This document shows, one piece after another, positions 30,587 through 40,410 of a DNA stretch of 64,000 bases. Where the stretch lies: contig NZ_RAQQ01000003.1 in NCBI RefSeq assembly GCF_003610785.1, positions 332,062-396,061 on the forward strand. Direction: 5' to 3'. The position numbers and the translations under genes were made by a program. The number at the start of each line of letters is the position of its first letter. The first letter of the stretch is position 1. The DNA is from Micromonospora globbae. Its GTDB lineage: Bacteria > Actinomycetota > Actinomycetes > Mycobacteriales > Micromonosporaceae. Below the pieces are notes generated by a model that had not been told where the DNA came from, did no database searches, and worked only from the letters and a program-made list of their open reading frames with translations.

Positions 30587-30675
30587 CCAGCCGCGCCCGC
30601 TGACCAGCGCCCCGCTGACCAGCGCGCCCGCCGACGAGCGCCCTGCTGACCGGACGCCCGCTGACCGGCGCTCGG
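30582..30675 (+). repeat. Six tandem 15-17 bp units starting at the LysE stop codon
   Basis: Units begin at 30582, 30599, 30614, 30630, 30645 and 30660 with consensus GCTGACCAGCGCGCCC. The TGA of the first unit is the stop codon of the LysE-type gene. The array runs downstream only. The following 200 bp to the protease start hold only a possible -10 box TAGGGT at 30784-30789. Confidence 0.85.
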
Positions 30676-30878
30676 GATCGGCACGCACGCCATCGCGCGC
30701 CGACGCGTACACCGTCCACCGCAGACCGTCCGAACCGGACCGGCACTGGCTGTCCGGCTGATGTCGTGGGTCCGCCGTCCGCCTAGGGTCACGAGCAGTC
30801 AGTGGATCACTCGCGTACGCTCCGTCAACCCGGACCGCGCGGAGGACTCCAGCCACTCCTCACCCGACAGGAGACGAC

Positions 30879-33800
30879 GTGAGGCTCACCCTGATACGTC
30901 GACCACGACACGGGTCACCCGCCGGCCGGCCGAAACGTGGACGGATGGCCACCCTGCTCGTCGCCGCGCTCGCGGCGGCGACACTGCCGGTGCTGGCGCC
31001 CACCCCGGCCGCCGCCGCCCCGGCCCCCGACAGTCCGTGGCAGAAGGTGGACGGCACACCGGCGCCGACCAAGGCCGGCCGCAAGGCCACGGTGGACGCC
31101 GAGCGGCTCGCCGCGTACACCCTCGACCGCGACGCCCTGCGCGGCGCCCTGGAGCGGGTGCCCCAGGAACGCGCCCGCTCGGCGCGCCAGCAGCGGCAGG
31201 TGGTGTCGCTCCCCGCGCCGGACGGCAGCTTCCAGCGCTTCGAGCTGGTGGAGTCGCCGGTCATGGAGGCCGGCCTCGCGGCCGCCCACCCCGAGATCAC
31301 GACGTACGCGGGCAAGGGCCTCGACGACCCGACCGCCACCATCCGGGCGGACCTCACCCCGCTGGGTTTCCACGCCTCGGTCCGGTCCACCTCCGGCGCC
31401 TGGTACATCGACCCCTACTACCACCTCGACCAGAGCCTGTACGCGAGCTACTTCGCCCGTGACCTCCGGAACCCGCACGGTGCCCTGATCGAGCGGGAGG
31501 ACGTCGCCGCGGCGGCGCGTGCCCTGGAGGACGAGGTCGGCGCGGCGCCGGCGGAGGTGCCGGTCGGGCCGCGGGTGCTGCTGCGCACCTACCGGGTCGC
31601 GCTGGTGACCGACCCGTCGTACGCCGCCTTCTTCGGCGCCGAGAACGTGACCGCCGCCAAGGTGACCCTCATGAACCGGGTGACGCAGATCTACGAGGAC
31701 GAGACCGCGATCCGGCTCGTGCTCGTCAACGCCACCGACCGGACGAACCTGAACACCCCGGCGCTGGCCACCGAGCCGAACGGCCCGTGCGGGGCGGCCG
31801 CCTGCTTCACGCCGGCGCAGCTCAGCTCCTGCGGTGGCGGCACGCTGAGCCGGAACCGGATCGTCCTCGGTCAGCTCGTGGGGGCGAGCAACTACGACGT
31901 GGGCCACATCGGTCTCGGCGTCAACGGTGGCGGCGTCGCGAGCCTCGGCGTCGTCGGCGGCAACGGCAAGGCGCAGGGCTGCACGGGCCTGCCGACACCG
32001 GTCGGGGACTACTACGCGGTCGACTACGTGGCACACGAGATCGGCCACCAGTTCGCCGGCAACCACACCTTCAACGGCACGCAGTACAACTGCTCGGGCG
32101 GCAACCGCAGCGCCGCGAACTCGTACGAGCCGGGCAGCGGGTCGTCCATCATGGCGTACGCCGGGATCTGCCAGCAGGACAACATCCAGCCGCACAGCGA
32201 CCCGTACTGGTCGCACCGCAGCTACACCGAGATCACCAACTACGTCACCTCGACCCGGCCGGCGATCAACGAGGTGCAGACCGTGTCGCTGCGGGACTTC
32301 GACACCGACGGTGACTCGTTCACCGTCAGCGTCGGCGGCGTCGAGTCGGCCCCCGTCGTGCGGGGCGTCAACTACACGACGGCCGGCATCAAGGCGGCCA
32401 TCGAGTCGGCCGCGGGTTGGCCCGCCGGCGCGACCGTCACGGTCGCCGCCTTCGGTGGCAGCGGGACACTGAACGACACCGGCTTCCAGGTCACCTTCGG
32501 CGGCACGCTGGCCGGCACCAACGTGGACCAGCTCGCGCTGTCCACCGTCTCCGGCGCCTCCGGTTTCGTCGGCGAGACGGCGAAGGGCGGCGCCATCGAC
32601 AACGGCGGCTTCCTCGTCGAGGAGACCGGCAACCACGCGCCGGTGGTCACCGTGCCGGACACCGTCACCATCCCGGTGCGCACACCGTTCGCGCTGACCG
32701 GCAGCGCCACCGACGCCGACGGCGACGCGGTCACGTACCTTTGGGAGCAGAACGACCGGGGCGCCGCGGCCGGCACCGCGCTGGTGAACAACACCAAGAC
32801 GAACGGGCCGCTGTTCCGCGTGTTCGGCCAGGCGGCGTACGTGTCGCCGGAGGACACCCTGAAGTACCACTCCCCGGGCCAGAACGCGGTCACCACGAAC
32901 CCGACCCGGGTGTTCCCGGACCTGGGGCAGATCGCGGCCGGCAACACGAACGCGAAGACGGGCGCCTGCCCGGCCGCGCCGGCGCCGCCGCCCACCGGCG
33001 GCGCGTCCAACGTGCCGGCGGAGCTGGTCGACTGCTACTCCGAGTTCCTGCCCACCCGGGACTGGGTCGGCCTGAACAACGACCGCACCCTGCACTTCAA
33101 GCTCACCGCCCGGGACGGGCGGCTCGGCGGCGGTGGCGTCGGCAGTGCGGACGTGGCGGTCGTGCTGGCCCCGGACGCCGGGCCGTTCCTGGTCACCTCG
33201 CAGGGCGACGGCGCCGTGCTCGACGGCGGCTCGACCCAGACCGTGACCTGGGACGTGGCGGGCACGGACGTGGCACCGGTGAACGCCCGCCAGGTGCGGA
33301 TCTCGCTCTCCGTCGACGGCGGCGCGACCTTCCCGCACGTGCTGGCCGACGCCGTACCCAACACGGGCAGCGCCTCGGTGACCCTGCCGAACGTGGCGAC
33401 GGACCGGGCGCGGATCAGGATCGAGGCGGTCGGCAACGTGTTCTTCGACCTCAACGACGCCGACCTCACGATCCGGGCCGTCCCCGAGGTGTCCCACGAC
33501 GCCCCGACGGGCGGCGTGGCCGTCCAGTACAGTGACGCGCTCGCGCCGACGGTCACGGTCACCGCGAGCGACGCGGACACCGCGGGTGCGGCGTTGACCG
33601 CGTCCGCCGTGGGCCTGCCGGCCGGCCTGTCCCTCGCCGTGGCGGCGACCTCCGGCGCGGACACCCGCCCGGGTACGCGGAGCTGGACCGTCGCGGGCGC
33701 CACCACGGCGGCCCCCGGCGACTATCCGGTCACCGTCACGGTCTCCGACGGCACGGGGCTGGCCGCGAGCACGTCCTTCACGGTCCGCGTCGGCGCCGAG

Positions 33801-34583
33801 GACGCGGCCGTGAGCTGGGCCGGTGACACCCTCGTCACCACCGCGGCCGGCGGCAGGTCCGGCACCGCCCTGCTGCGGGCGGTGGTGCGGGACGGCTCGG
33901 TGCTGCCCGGCGCGTCCGACACCACCACGGGCGACGTGCGGCGTGCGACCGTGACGTTCACCGAGGGCGGCGTGCCGCTGTGCACGGGCGTGGTGGACCT
34001 GCTCGGCTCTCCCGCCGGCAGCGGCTCCGCCTCCTGCGAGGCCACCCTGCCGACGGGCACGCACACCGTCACCGCCACGGTCGGCGGCCACTACACCGGT
34101 GCGACCAGCGCGCAGGTGCGGGTCGCCCCCTCCGACGGGGCGTTCCTCACCGGTGACGGCACGCTGGACGCGGGCCGGTCCGCGGGGCTCTTCCCGGTCA
34201 CGCCGGGCTCCCGGGTGACGGTCGACCTGGTCGCGAAGCCGGCGAAGGCCGGCCGGAGCCCGACCGGCTCGGCGACCGTCGACTTCCGGTCGGCGGGCCG
34301 CGACTACCAGATCCGCGGCACCGCCGTCGAGGGCCTCGGCCTGAGCCGCGCCGGCGACCTGGCGCAGGTGCGGTACCGGGCGAGCCTGCACGACAGCGAC
34401 GGCAGGCTGGTGGCCGGCGGGCTGACGCTCACGGCGACGGTGACCGACCGGGGCAGCCCCGGCCGCGACGACACCGTCGGCGTCACGCTCTGGCGGGGCG
34501 GTGAACTGCTCTTCTCGTCCGACTGGAGCGGCGCCGGCACCGCCGAGGCGCGGCTGGTCGGGGGCAACCTCACCGTCCACTGA
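30879..34583 (+). CDS. Secreted reprolysin-like zinc metalloprotease with Ig/cadherin-like C-terminal domains
   Basis: 1234 residues. A twin-Arg-less signal peptide ends near TPAAAAPAPD (about residue 48), so the protein is exported. A propeptide-like region follows (to about residue 230). The catalytic domain has the extended zinc motif HEIGHQFAGNH at residues 386-396, with a Met-turn in SSIMAYAGIC; this is the HExxHxxGxxH metzincin form, closest to reprolysin-like (M12B-type) bacterial proteins. A domain is inserted after TRPAINEVQTVSLRDF. Cadherin/Ig-like repeats then run to the end (TPFALTGSATDADGDAVTYL, VTVTASDADTAGAALTASAV). No LPxTG or membrane anchor is seen. GTG 30879 has ACAGGAGACG before it. 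It is flanked by repeats and a terminator, so it is probably monocistronic. The substrate is unknown. Confidence 0.9.
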   Translation: MRLTLIRRPRHGSPAGRPKRGRMATLLVAALAAATLPVLAPTPAAAAPAPDSPWQKVDGTPAPTKAGRKATVDAERLAAYTLDRDALRGALERVPQERARSARQQRQVVSLPAPDGSFQRFELVESPVMEAGLAAAHPEITTYAGKGLDDPTATIRADLTPLGFHASVRSTSGAWYIDPYYHLDQSLYASYFARDLRNPHGALIEREDVAAAARALEDEVGAAPAEVPVGPRVLLRTYRVALVTDPSYAAFFGAENVTAAKVTLMNRVTQIYEDETAIRLVLVNATDRTNLNTPALATEPNGPCGAAACFTPAQLSSCGGGTLSRNRIVLGQLVGASNYDVGHIGLGVNGGGVASLGVVGGNGKAQGCTGLPTPVGDYYAVDYVAHEIGHQFAGNHTFNGTQYNCSGGNRSAANSYEPGSGSSIMAYAGICQQDNIQPHSDPYWSHRSYTEITNYVTSTRPAINEVQTVSLRDFDTDGDSFTVSVGGVESAPVVRGVNYTTAGIKAAIESAAGWPAGATVTVAAFGGSGTLNDTGFQVTFGGTLAGTNVDQLALSTVSGASGFVGETAKGGAIDNGGFLVEETGNHAPVVTVPDTVTIPVRTPFALTGSATDADGDAVTYLWEQNDRGAAAGTALVNNTKTNGPLFRVFGQAAYVSPEDTLKYHSPGQNAVTTNPTRVFPDLGQIAAGNTNAKTGACPAAPAPPPTGGASNVPAELVDCYSEFLPTRDWVGLNNDRTLHFKLTARDGRLGGGGVGSADVAVVLAPDAGPFLVTSQGDGAVLDGGSTQTVTWDVAGTDVAPVNARQVRISLSVDGGATFPHVLADAVPNTGSASVTLPNVATDRARIRIEAVGNVFFDLNDADLTIRAVPEVSHDAPTGGVAVQYSDALAPTVTVTASDADTAGAALTASAVGLPAGLSLAVAATSGADTRPGTRSWTVAGATTAAPGDYPVTVTVSDGTGLAASTSFTVRVGAEDAAVSWAGDTLVTTAAGGRSGTALLRAVVRDGSVLPGASDTTTGDVRRATVTFTEGGVPLCTGVVDLLGSPAGSGSASCEATLPTGTHTVTATVGGHYTGATSAQVRVAPSDGAFLTGDGTLDAGRSAGLFPVTPGSRVTVDLVAKPAKAGRSPTGSATVDFRSAGRDYQIRGTAVEGLGLSRAGDLAQVRYRASLHDSDGRLVAGGLTLTATVTDRGSPGRDDTVGVTLWRGGELLFSSDWSGAGTAEARLVGGNLTVH

Positions 34584-34591
34584 CCGCCGAC

Positions 34592-34625
34592 GACGCGGGA
34601 GGGCGCCCGGGCGTCCTCCCGCGTC
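34592..34625 (+). terminator. Hairpin terminator after the secreted protease
   Basis: Exact 11 bp arms GACGCGGGAGG (34592-34602) and CCTCCCGCGTC (34615-34625) enclose a 12 nt GC-rich loop, 8 bp after the stop codon. No U-run follows. Confidence 0.65.
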
Positions 34626-34666
34626 CCGCGGCGCCGGGCCGGCCCCCGGTGCCGTACCGTCGGGCC

Positions 34667-35329
34667 ATGAACAGCCGACCCGCTGCCGGTGGCGGTCGGT
34701 GGGTCGAGGTCGACCCGGCCCGCGTGGCCCGCTGGGTGGCGGGCTTCACCGACCGGCACGGCCCGCCGAGCGTCAGCATCCAGGCGTACGGGCTGCTGCT
34801 GACCGCCCCCGACGGCGCGACCGCCGAACTGCACGCCCCGCCCGGCGCGCCGCCGACCGACGACGTGCCCGCGTTCGTGGCCGAGGCCACCGCGCCACGC
34901 CGGATCGGCCTGCTGCTCGCCCGCAAGGGCGCGGTGGCGGTCGGGGTCGCCGAGGGCGCCGACCTCGTCGTGTCGAAGGTGGACACCCGTTACGTGCAGG
35001 GGCGTACGGCCGCCGGCGGCTGGTCCCAGCAGCGCTTCGCCCGCCGGCGCGACAACCAGGCGAAGGCGGCGCTGGGCGACGCGGCCGACCTGGCCGTACG
35101 CCTGCTGCTGCCGGAGGCGGGCTCGCTGGCCGCCCTGGTCGTCGGCGGTGACCGGCGGGCCGTCGACACCGTGCTCGCCGACCGGCGGCTCGCGTCGCTG
35201 GCGGCGCTGCGTGCCGACCGGCTCCTCGACGTGCCCGAGCCACGGCACGCCGTGCTCGTCGACGCGGTCGCGGCGGCCCGGGCGGTCCGGATCCTGGTCC
35301 GCGACCCCGACCGGGACGCCCGCGCCTGA
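34667..35329 (+). CDS. acVLRF1-type peptidyl-tRNA hydrolase (Vms1-like release factor family)
   Basis: 220 residues. VLRF1 proteins are release factor 1-fold proteins related to eukaryotic Vms1, which cleaves peptidyl-tRNA on stalled ribosomes. The key segment is KVDTRYVQGRTAAGGWSQQR: the glycine pair and glutamines at residues 117-122 match the catalytic loop, followed by a basic stretch RFARRRDNQAKA. The actinobacterial subfamily is named for this arrangement. ATG 34667 is chosen although an in-frame start lies 18 bp upstream. It stands alone between two terminators. A rescue role in translation quality control is inferred from the family. Confidence 0.85.
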   Translation: MNSRPAAGGGRWVEVDPARVARWVAGFTDRHGPPSVSIQAYGLLLTAPDGATAELHAPPGAPPTDDVPAFVAEATAPRRIGLLLARKGAVAVGVAEGADLVVSKVDTRYVQGRTAAGGWSQQRFARRRDNQAKAALGDAADLAVRLLLPEAGSLAALVVGGDRRAVDTVLADRRLASLAALRADRLLDVPEPRHAVLVDAVAAARAVRILVRDPDRDARA

Positions 35330-35393
35330 CCGACCGCCCCCGGGTGTGGCGGCCACCACCGCGGAATCGAGCGCGATCGTGGCGCGGACGTGG

Positions 35394-35425
35394 CCGGGCC
35401 CCCGGCGGCGGAGCCGGGGGCCCGG
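35394..35425. terminator. Bidirectional hairpin between convergent VLRF1 and YpfJ-type genes
   Basis: Exact 12 bp arms CCGGGCCCCCGG (35394-35405) and CCGGGGGCCCGG (35414-35425) with an 8 nt loop. It lies between two converging genes and is symmetric, so it can act on both strands. No U-run. Confidence 0.7.
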
Positions 35426-35441
35426 ATGGGGGAGGGAGGAA

Positions 35442-36353
35442 TCAGCCGTTGCCGAAGGTGTCGCAGGCCTTCGGGTCCCCGCTGGAGTAGCCCCGGGTGA
35501 ACCACTCCTTGCGCTGGGCCGACGAGCCGTGGGTGAACTCGTCCGGGTTCACCGGCCGGTTGGCCCGCTCCGAGATGGCGTCGTCGCCGATCTTCTCGGC
35601 GGTGTCGATCGCCTGCTGGATGTCCTGCTCGCTGATGCTCGTGAAGATCTTCTGGCCGCCCGCGTCGGCGGTGCCGGTGGCGTTGCGCGCCCACGCGCCC
35701 GCGTAGCAGTCGGCCTGCAGCTCCAGCTTCACCGAGAGCGCGTTGGCGTTGCCCGGGTCGCGCTGCTGCTGGCGGCGCATCTGCGCCTCGGTGCCGAGCA
35801 GGTCCTGCACGTGGTGGCCGTACTCGTGGGCCAGCACGTACGGCTGCGCGAACTCGCCCTCGGCGCCGAGCTGGTCGGCGAGCACCCGGTAGAAGCTGAG
35901 GTCGATGTAGACCAGGTCGTCGGCGGGGCAGTAGAACGGGCCGACGCCGGAGTCGGCTCCGCCGCACGCCGTGTTGACGGCCTGGCTGAAGAAGACGGTC
36001 TTCGACGGCTGGTACTGCTCGCCGAAGGCCCGGGGCAGCTCGGCCTGCCAGTACGCCTGGATGGAGTTGACGTAGAGGGTGTTCCGGCAGTCCAACTGCT
36101 GGAGCGCGTCGTCCGCCGAGCACTTCTGCTCCAGCGAGGTGTTGTCGCCCGTCGAGTCGCCGCCACCGTCCAGGGCCGCGTTCAGCCCGAAGCCGCCGCC
36201 GAGCAGGGCCACCAGGACCGCGACGACGAGGCCGACGATGCCGCCGCGGCCGCCACCGATGGGGATCGGTATCCCGCCGATACCGCCCCCGCCCGAGCCA
36301 CGGCGGTCGTCCACCTGGCTGGTGTCGATCTGCGCGTTCTCGTTCAGCTGCAT
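35442..36353 (-). CDS. YpfJ-family neutral zinc metallopeptidase, membrane anchored
   Basis: 303 residues. An N-terminal cytoplasmic segment (MQLNENAQIDTSQVDDR) and Gly-rich stretch lead into one membrane helix (about residues 38-56, GGIVGLVVAVLVALLGGGFG). The outer domain carries HEYGHHVQDLLGTE with zinc ligands at about His176 and His180, and the downstream ELQADCYAGAWAR supplies the third ligand. Two likely disulfides are suggested by CSADDALQQLDCRNTLY and the cysteines before FYCPADDLVYIDLSFY. The physiological substrate is not known. It diverges from the ABC-F gene across a 244 bp spacer. Confidence 0.9.
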   Translation of the reverse strand: MQLNENAQIDTSQVDDRRGSGGGGIGGIPIPIGGGRGGIVGLVVAVLVALLGGGFGLNAALDGGGDSTGDNTSLEQKCSADDALQQLDCRNTLYVNSIQAYWQAELPRAFGEQYQPSKTVFFSQAVNTACGGADSGVGPFYCPADDLVYIDLSFYRVLADQLGAEGEFAQPYVLAHEYGHHVQDLLGTEAQMRRQQQRDPGNANALSVKLELQADCYAGAWARNATGTADAGGQKIFTSISEQDIQQAIDTAEKIGDDAISERANRPVNPDEFTHGSSAQRKEWFTRGYSSGDPKACDTFGNG

Positions 36354-36475
36354 GTTGTCCCCGATCACCGATTGGGCCGTGAAGGTGCTTGCGGTACCGG
36401 ACCGGGCCCGGACGCCTGGTTTCGTACCCGATGATCTTGATTGGTAATCCGGAGGGAAAGTCGGACGCCGGCCGG

Positions 36476-36550
36476 TACACTTGTCGCCGTGCTGCGCTGC
36501 GAAGGCTGAACCGCCCCGCGCCGACGGGCCCGTCGCCCGCCGGCGCTTTC
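36476..36550 (+). promoter_or_regulatory. Candidate leader-peptide attenuator before the ABC-F gene
   Basis: A -10-like TACACT at 36476-36481 is followed 7 bp later by a GTG that opens a six-codon leader, VLRCEG, ending in TGA at 36507-36509; it could be read from a leaderless transcript. Directly after comes a 12 bp stem with one mismatch, GCGCCGACGGGC (36518-36529) with GCCCGCCGGCGC (36535-36546), then TTTCG. This order (short ORF, terminator-like hairpin, 50 bp, ABC-F start) matches ribosome-mediated attenuators. No clear -35 is seen. Confidence 0.5.
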
Positions 36551-36597
36551 GTGTGCCCTGAGTCAGCCTTCCAGACCCCGAGAGCGAGCCCCACGAA

Positions 36598-38202
<1,605 letters not shown>

Positions 38203-38247
38203 CCCATTCCGCGCGCCCGGCCGGGCTGCCCGGCCCCGGCCGGCTGC

Positions 38248-38316
38248 TCCCGTCGATCATGAGGTTATTGCCCTTCGCCTCGGCGTGTCGCGGCAATAAC
38301 CTCATGATCGACGGGA
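38248..38316. repeat. Perfect 25 bp inverted repeat with a 19 nt loop between convergent genes
   Basis: The arms (38248-38272 and 38292-38316) are exact complements; the core reads GATCATGAGGTTATTGCC on the left and its complement on the right. The loop is 19 nt, the same as in the palindrome at 29728. It lies between the ends of the ABC-F gene and the CadD-type gene. The arms are much richer in A+T than the surroundings. It could act as a two-way terminator or be a mobile palindromic repeat. Confidence 0.85.
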
Positions 38317-38366
38317 CGGGACGGCGCCGGGGCAGGGCAGGACGGGCGCCGGGGCGGGGCGGGGAC

Positions 38367-38966
38367 TTACGGGATCAGGGTTGGCAGGTGGGACAGGACG
38401 CCGGAGGTGGCCAGGATGACCACGCCGATCGCCACGAAGAGGGCCGGGACGAGCCAGTGCCCGGCCCGCTCCACGAGGCGGACCACCCGGGGGTGCCCGC
38501 CGAGCCAGGCGCCCGCGGCGCACCAGAGCGCGACGAGCACCACGAACACCAGCAGGTAGACGGCGCTGTCGGCGGGGCCGAGGGCGCGGAACACCGGCAC
38601 GTACACGGCCACGTTGTCGGCGCCGTTGGCGATGGTCACCCCGGCCACCCCGAGCGCGCCGGTCGCCACGGCCGGTGGCTCCTCGTCGTCGCGGTGGAGC
38701 AGCGCGCGGACGCCGAGCGCGATCGGCAGCAGGCCGAGCAGCCCCGTCCAGGGCTCCGGTACGACCAGCAGCCCGGCCGCGACGACGGCGCTCGCCACCG
38801 CCAGCACGCCGATGCCCAGGTACTGCCCGGCGACGATCTGCCGGCGTCGCGGCCGGCCGGTGGTGCGCGCGGCCACGAAGAACAGGGTCAGGATGACGAT
38901 GTCGTCGATGTCGGTGGCCGCGAAGACCACGGCGGCGGCGCCCGCGCTGCCGAGCATGTCGATCAC
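38367..38966 (-). CDS. CadD-type cadmium resistance transporter family membrane protein
   Basis: 199 residues, mostly hydrophobic, with five to six membrane helices. The start SAGAAAVVFAATDIDDIVIL with acidic DIDD, IVAGQYLGIGVLAVASAVVA, and GVAGVTIANGADNVAVYVPV match the CadD/cadmium resistance transporter family. The acidic and Asn residues in otherwise apolar helices are typical metal or cation sites. The substrate is inferred, not shown. GTG 38966 or ATG 38957 could start the protein. The gene faces the ABC-F gene and diverges from the gbn-like gene. Confidence 0.8.
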   Translation of the reverse strand: MIDMLGSAGAAAVVFAATDIDDIVILTLFFVAARTTGRPRRRQIVAGQYLGIGVLAVASAVVAAGLLVVPEPWTGLLGLLPIALGVRALLHRDDEEPPAVATGALGVAGVTIANGADNVAVYVPVFRALGPADSAVYLLVFVVLVALWCAAGAWLGGHPRVVRLVERAGHWLVPALFVAIGVVILATSGVLSHLPTLIP

Positions 38967-39210
38967 GCTCGGCAGACTACGGCCCGGGCCGGCTCGATCG
39001 GGCACCCGGAGCCGCCGGCAGCGGGTCGGCCCGCCGCTACGCGGGCGGTGGGAGGGACCCGGCTTCCGCAAGGGCGTCACCCTATCGGGAAGCTGACATC
39101 GCATAGCGTGTCGGTTGGCGAATAGTTGATATCTGGCGCATGATCGTTCGAGGCGGTCTAATAGGTGGGACCGTATCCGAACCGCACAGTCTGGGACGTG
39201 AGGACACAGC

Positions 39211-39438
39211 ATGGCAGCCACCGGCACAGCCACCAGCACTGAGAAGGGTCGCCGGATCGTCGGAGCCGAGCGTCAGACGCTCGCCAAGGACCTGGTAAAG
39301 CGGTACACCTCGGGGGAGAGCATCCGCGCCCTCGCGGCCTCGACCGGCCGTTCCTACGGCTTCATCCACCGAGTGCTCACCGAGTCCGGCGTGCAGCTGC
39401 GCCAGCGCGGCGGCGCCCGGCGTCGCAAGAAGGCGTGA
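39211..39438 (+). CDS. Gbn-like small nucleoid-associated helix-turn-helix protein
   Basis: 75 residues. A short tail is followed by KGRRIVGAERQTLAKDLVKR, a helix-turn-helix SGESIRALAASTGRSYGFIH and a basic end VQLRQRGGARRRKKA. This matches Gbn (SCO1839 in S. coelicolor), a small nucleoid protein reported to bind GATC-containing DNA, and I recall the same neighbour, an enoyl-CoA hydratase gene. GAGGA lies about 9 bp before the ATG. The window's GATC-edged palindromes are possible targets, but that link is inference. Certain as a small HTH protein; Gbn identity is likely. Confidence 0.8.
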   Translation: MAATGTATSTEKGRRIVGAERQTLAKDLVKRYTSGESIRALAASTGRSYGFIHRVLTESGVQLRQRGGARRRKKA

Positions 39439-39541
39439 CGTACCCCGCGACGACGTTCGTTCGGTCCGCGGTGCCGCATCGCGGCGCGCAGGCCGGATCA
39501 TCGTCCCGCTCGTTCATCCGCGCCGTCCTTCGGGCCGCCCG

Positions 39542-40309
39542 GTGACCGCCGAGGCGACCGGAGTACGGCTGGACTGCGACGGGCCGGTCGCGACGGTCAC
39601 GTTGTGCCGGCCCGACGTGCTCAACGCCCAGACTCCGGCCATGTGGCGCGCGATGATCGACTTCTCCCGGGAGCTTCCGGGCGACGTCCGCGTCGTGGTC
39701 GTGCGCGGTGAGGGCCGCGCGTTCTCCGCCGGCCTCGACCTGTCGGTCGCCGGCGCGTCCGGGCCGGGTTCCTTCGTCGAGCTCGCCGGCCTGCCCGAGC
39801 AGGAGTGCGCCGACCGGATCGCCGAGTTCCAGGCCGCCTTCACCTGGCTGCACCGCCCGGACATCATCTCCGTGGCGGCCGTGCAGGGCCACGCCATCGG
39901 GGCCGGCTTCCAGCTCGCCCTCGCCTGCGACCTGCGGGTGCTCGCGCAGGACGCGAAGCTCTCGATGGCCGAGGTGACCCTCGGTCTCGTGCCGGACCTC
40001 GCCGGCACCAAGCGCCTGGTCGAGCTGGTCGGCTACTCCCGGGCGCTGGAGATCTGCGCCACCGGCCGCCGGATGGACGCCGCCGAGGCGGACCGGATCG
40101 GGCTCGCCACGCTCGTCGTACCGCCGGCTGACCTCGACGGGGCGGTGGCCGACCTGACCGCCGGCCTGCTGGCCAACAACCGGGACGCGGTCGTGGAGAT
40201 CAAGGCGCTGCTCGCCGGTGCCGCCGCCCGCAGCCACGCCGAGCAGCAGCGGGCGGAACGCGAGGCGCAGACCCGCCGCCTGCGGGACCTCGCCGGGCGG
40301 GGAGAATAG
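39542..40309 (+). CDS. Enoyl-CoA hydratase/isomerase family protein
   Basis: 255 residues with the crotonase fold. LCRPDVLNAQTPAMWRAMID near the N-terminus, VVVRGEGRAFSAGLDLSVA with the oxyanion-hole residues, and VAAVQGHAIGAGFQLALACD carry the CoA-binding and catalytic loops. Glu in MAEVTLGLVPDLAGTKRLVE corresponds to one catalytic position. The precise acyl-CoA substrate cannot be assigned. GTG 39542 starts directly after a region of no clear ribosome site. It is 104 bp downstream of the gbn-like gene and 101 bp upstream of the ABC exporter. Confidence 0.9.
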   Translation: MTAEATGVRLDCDGPVATVTLCRPDVLNAQTPAMWRAMIDFSRELPGDVRVVVVRGEGRAFSAGLDLSVAGASGPGSFVELAGLPEQECADRIAEFQAAFTWLHRPDIISVAAVQGHAIGAGFQLALACDLRVLAQDAKLSMAEVTLGLVPDLAGTKRLVELVGYSRALEICATGRRMDAAEADRIGLATLVVPPADLDGAVADLTAGLLANNRDAVVEIKALLAGAAARSHAEQQRAEREAQTRRLRDLAGRGE

Positions 40310-40410
40310 TAAGGACCGTCCGGGAAGATTCGGGTTACGAGCGAGGTTGTCACACTCGTCGGGAGAATTGACCCGACGGTGTGGTCGACCCGACGATCCC
40401 GGAGGTGAGC

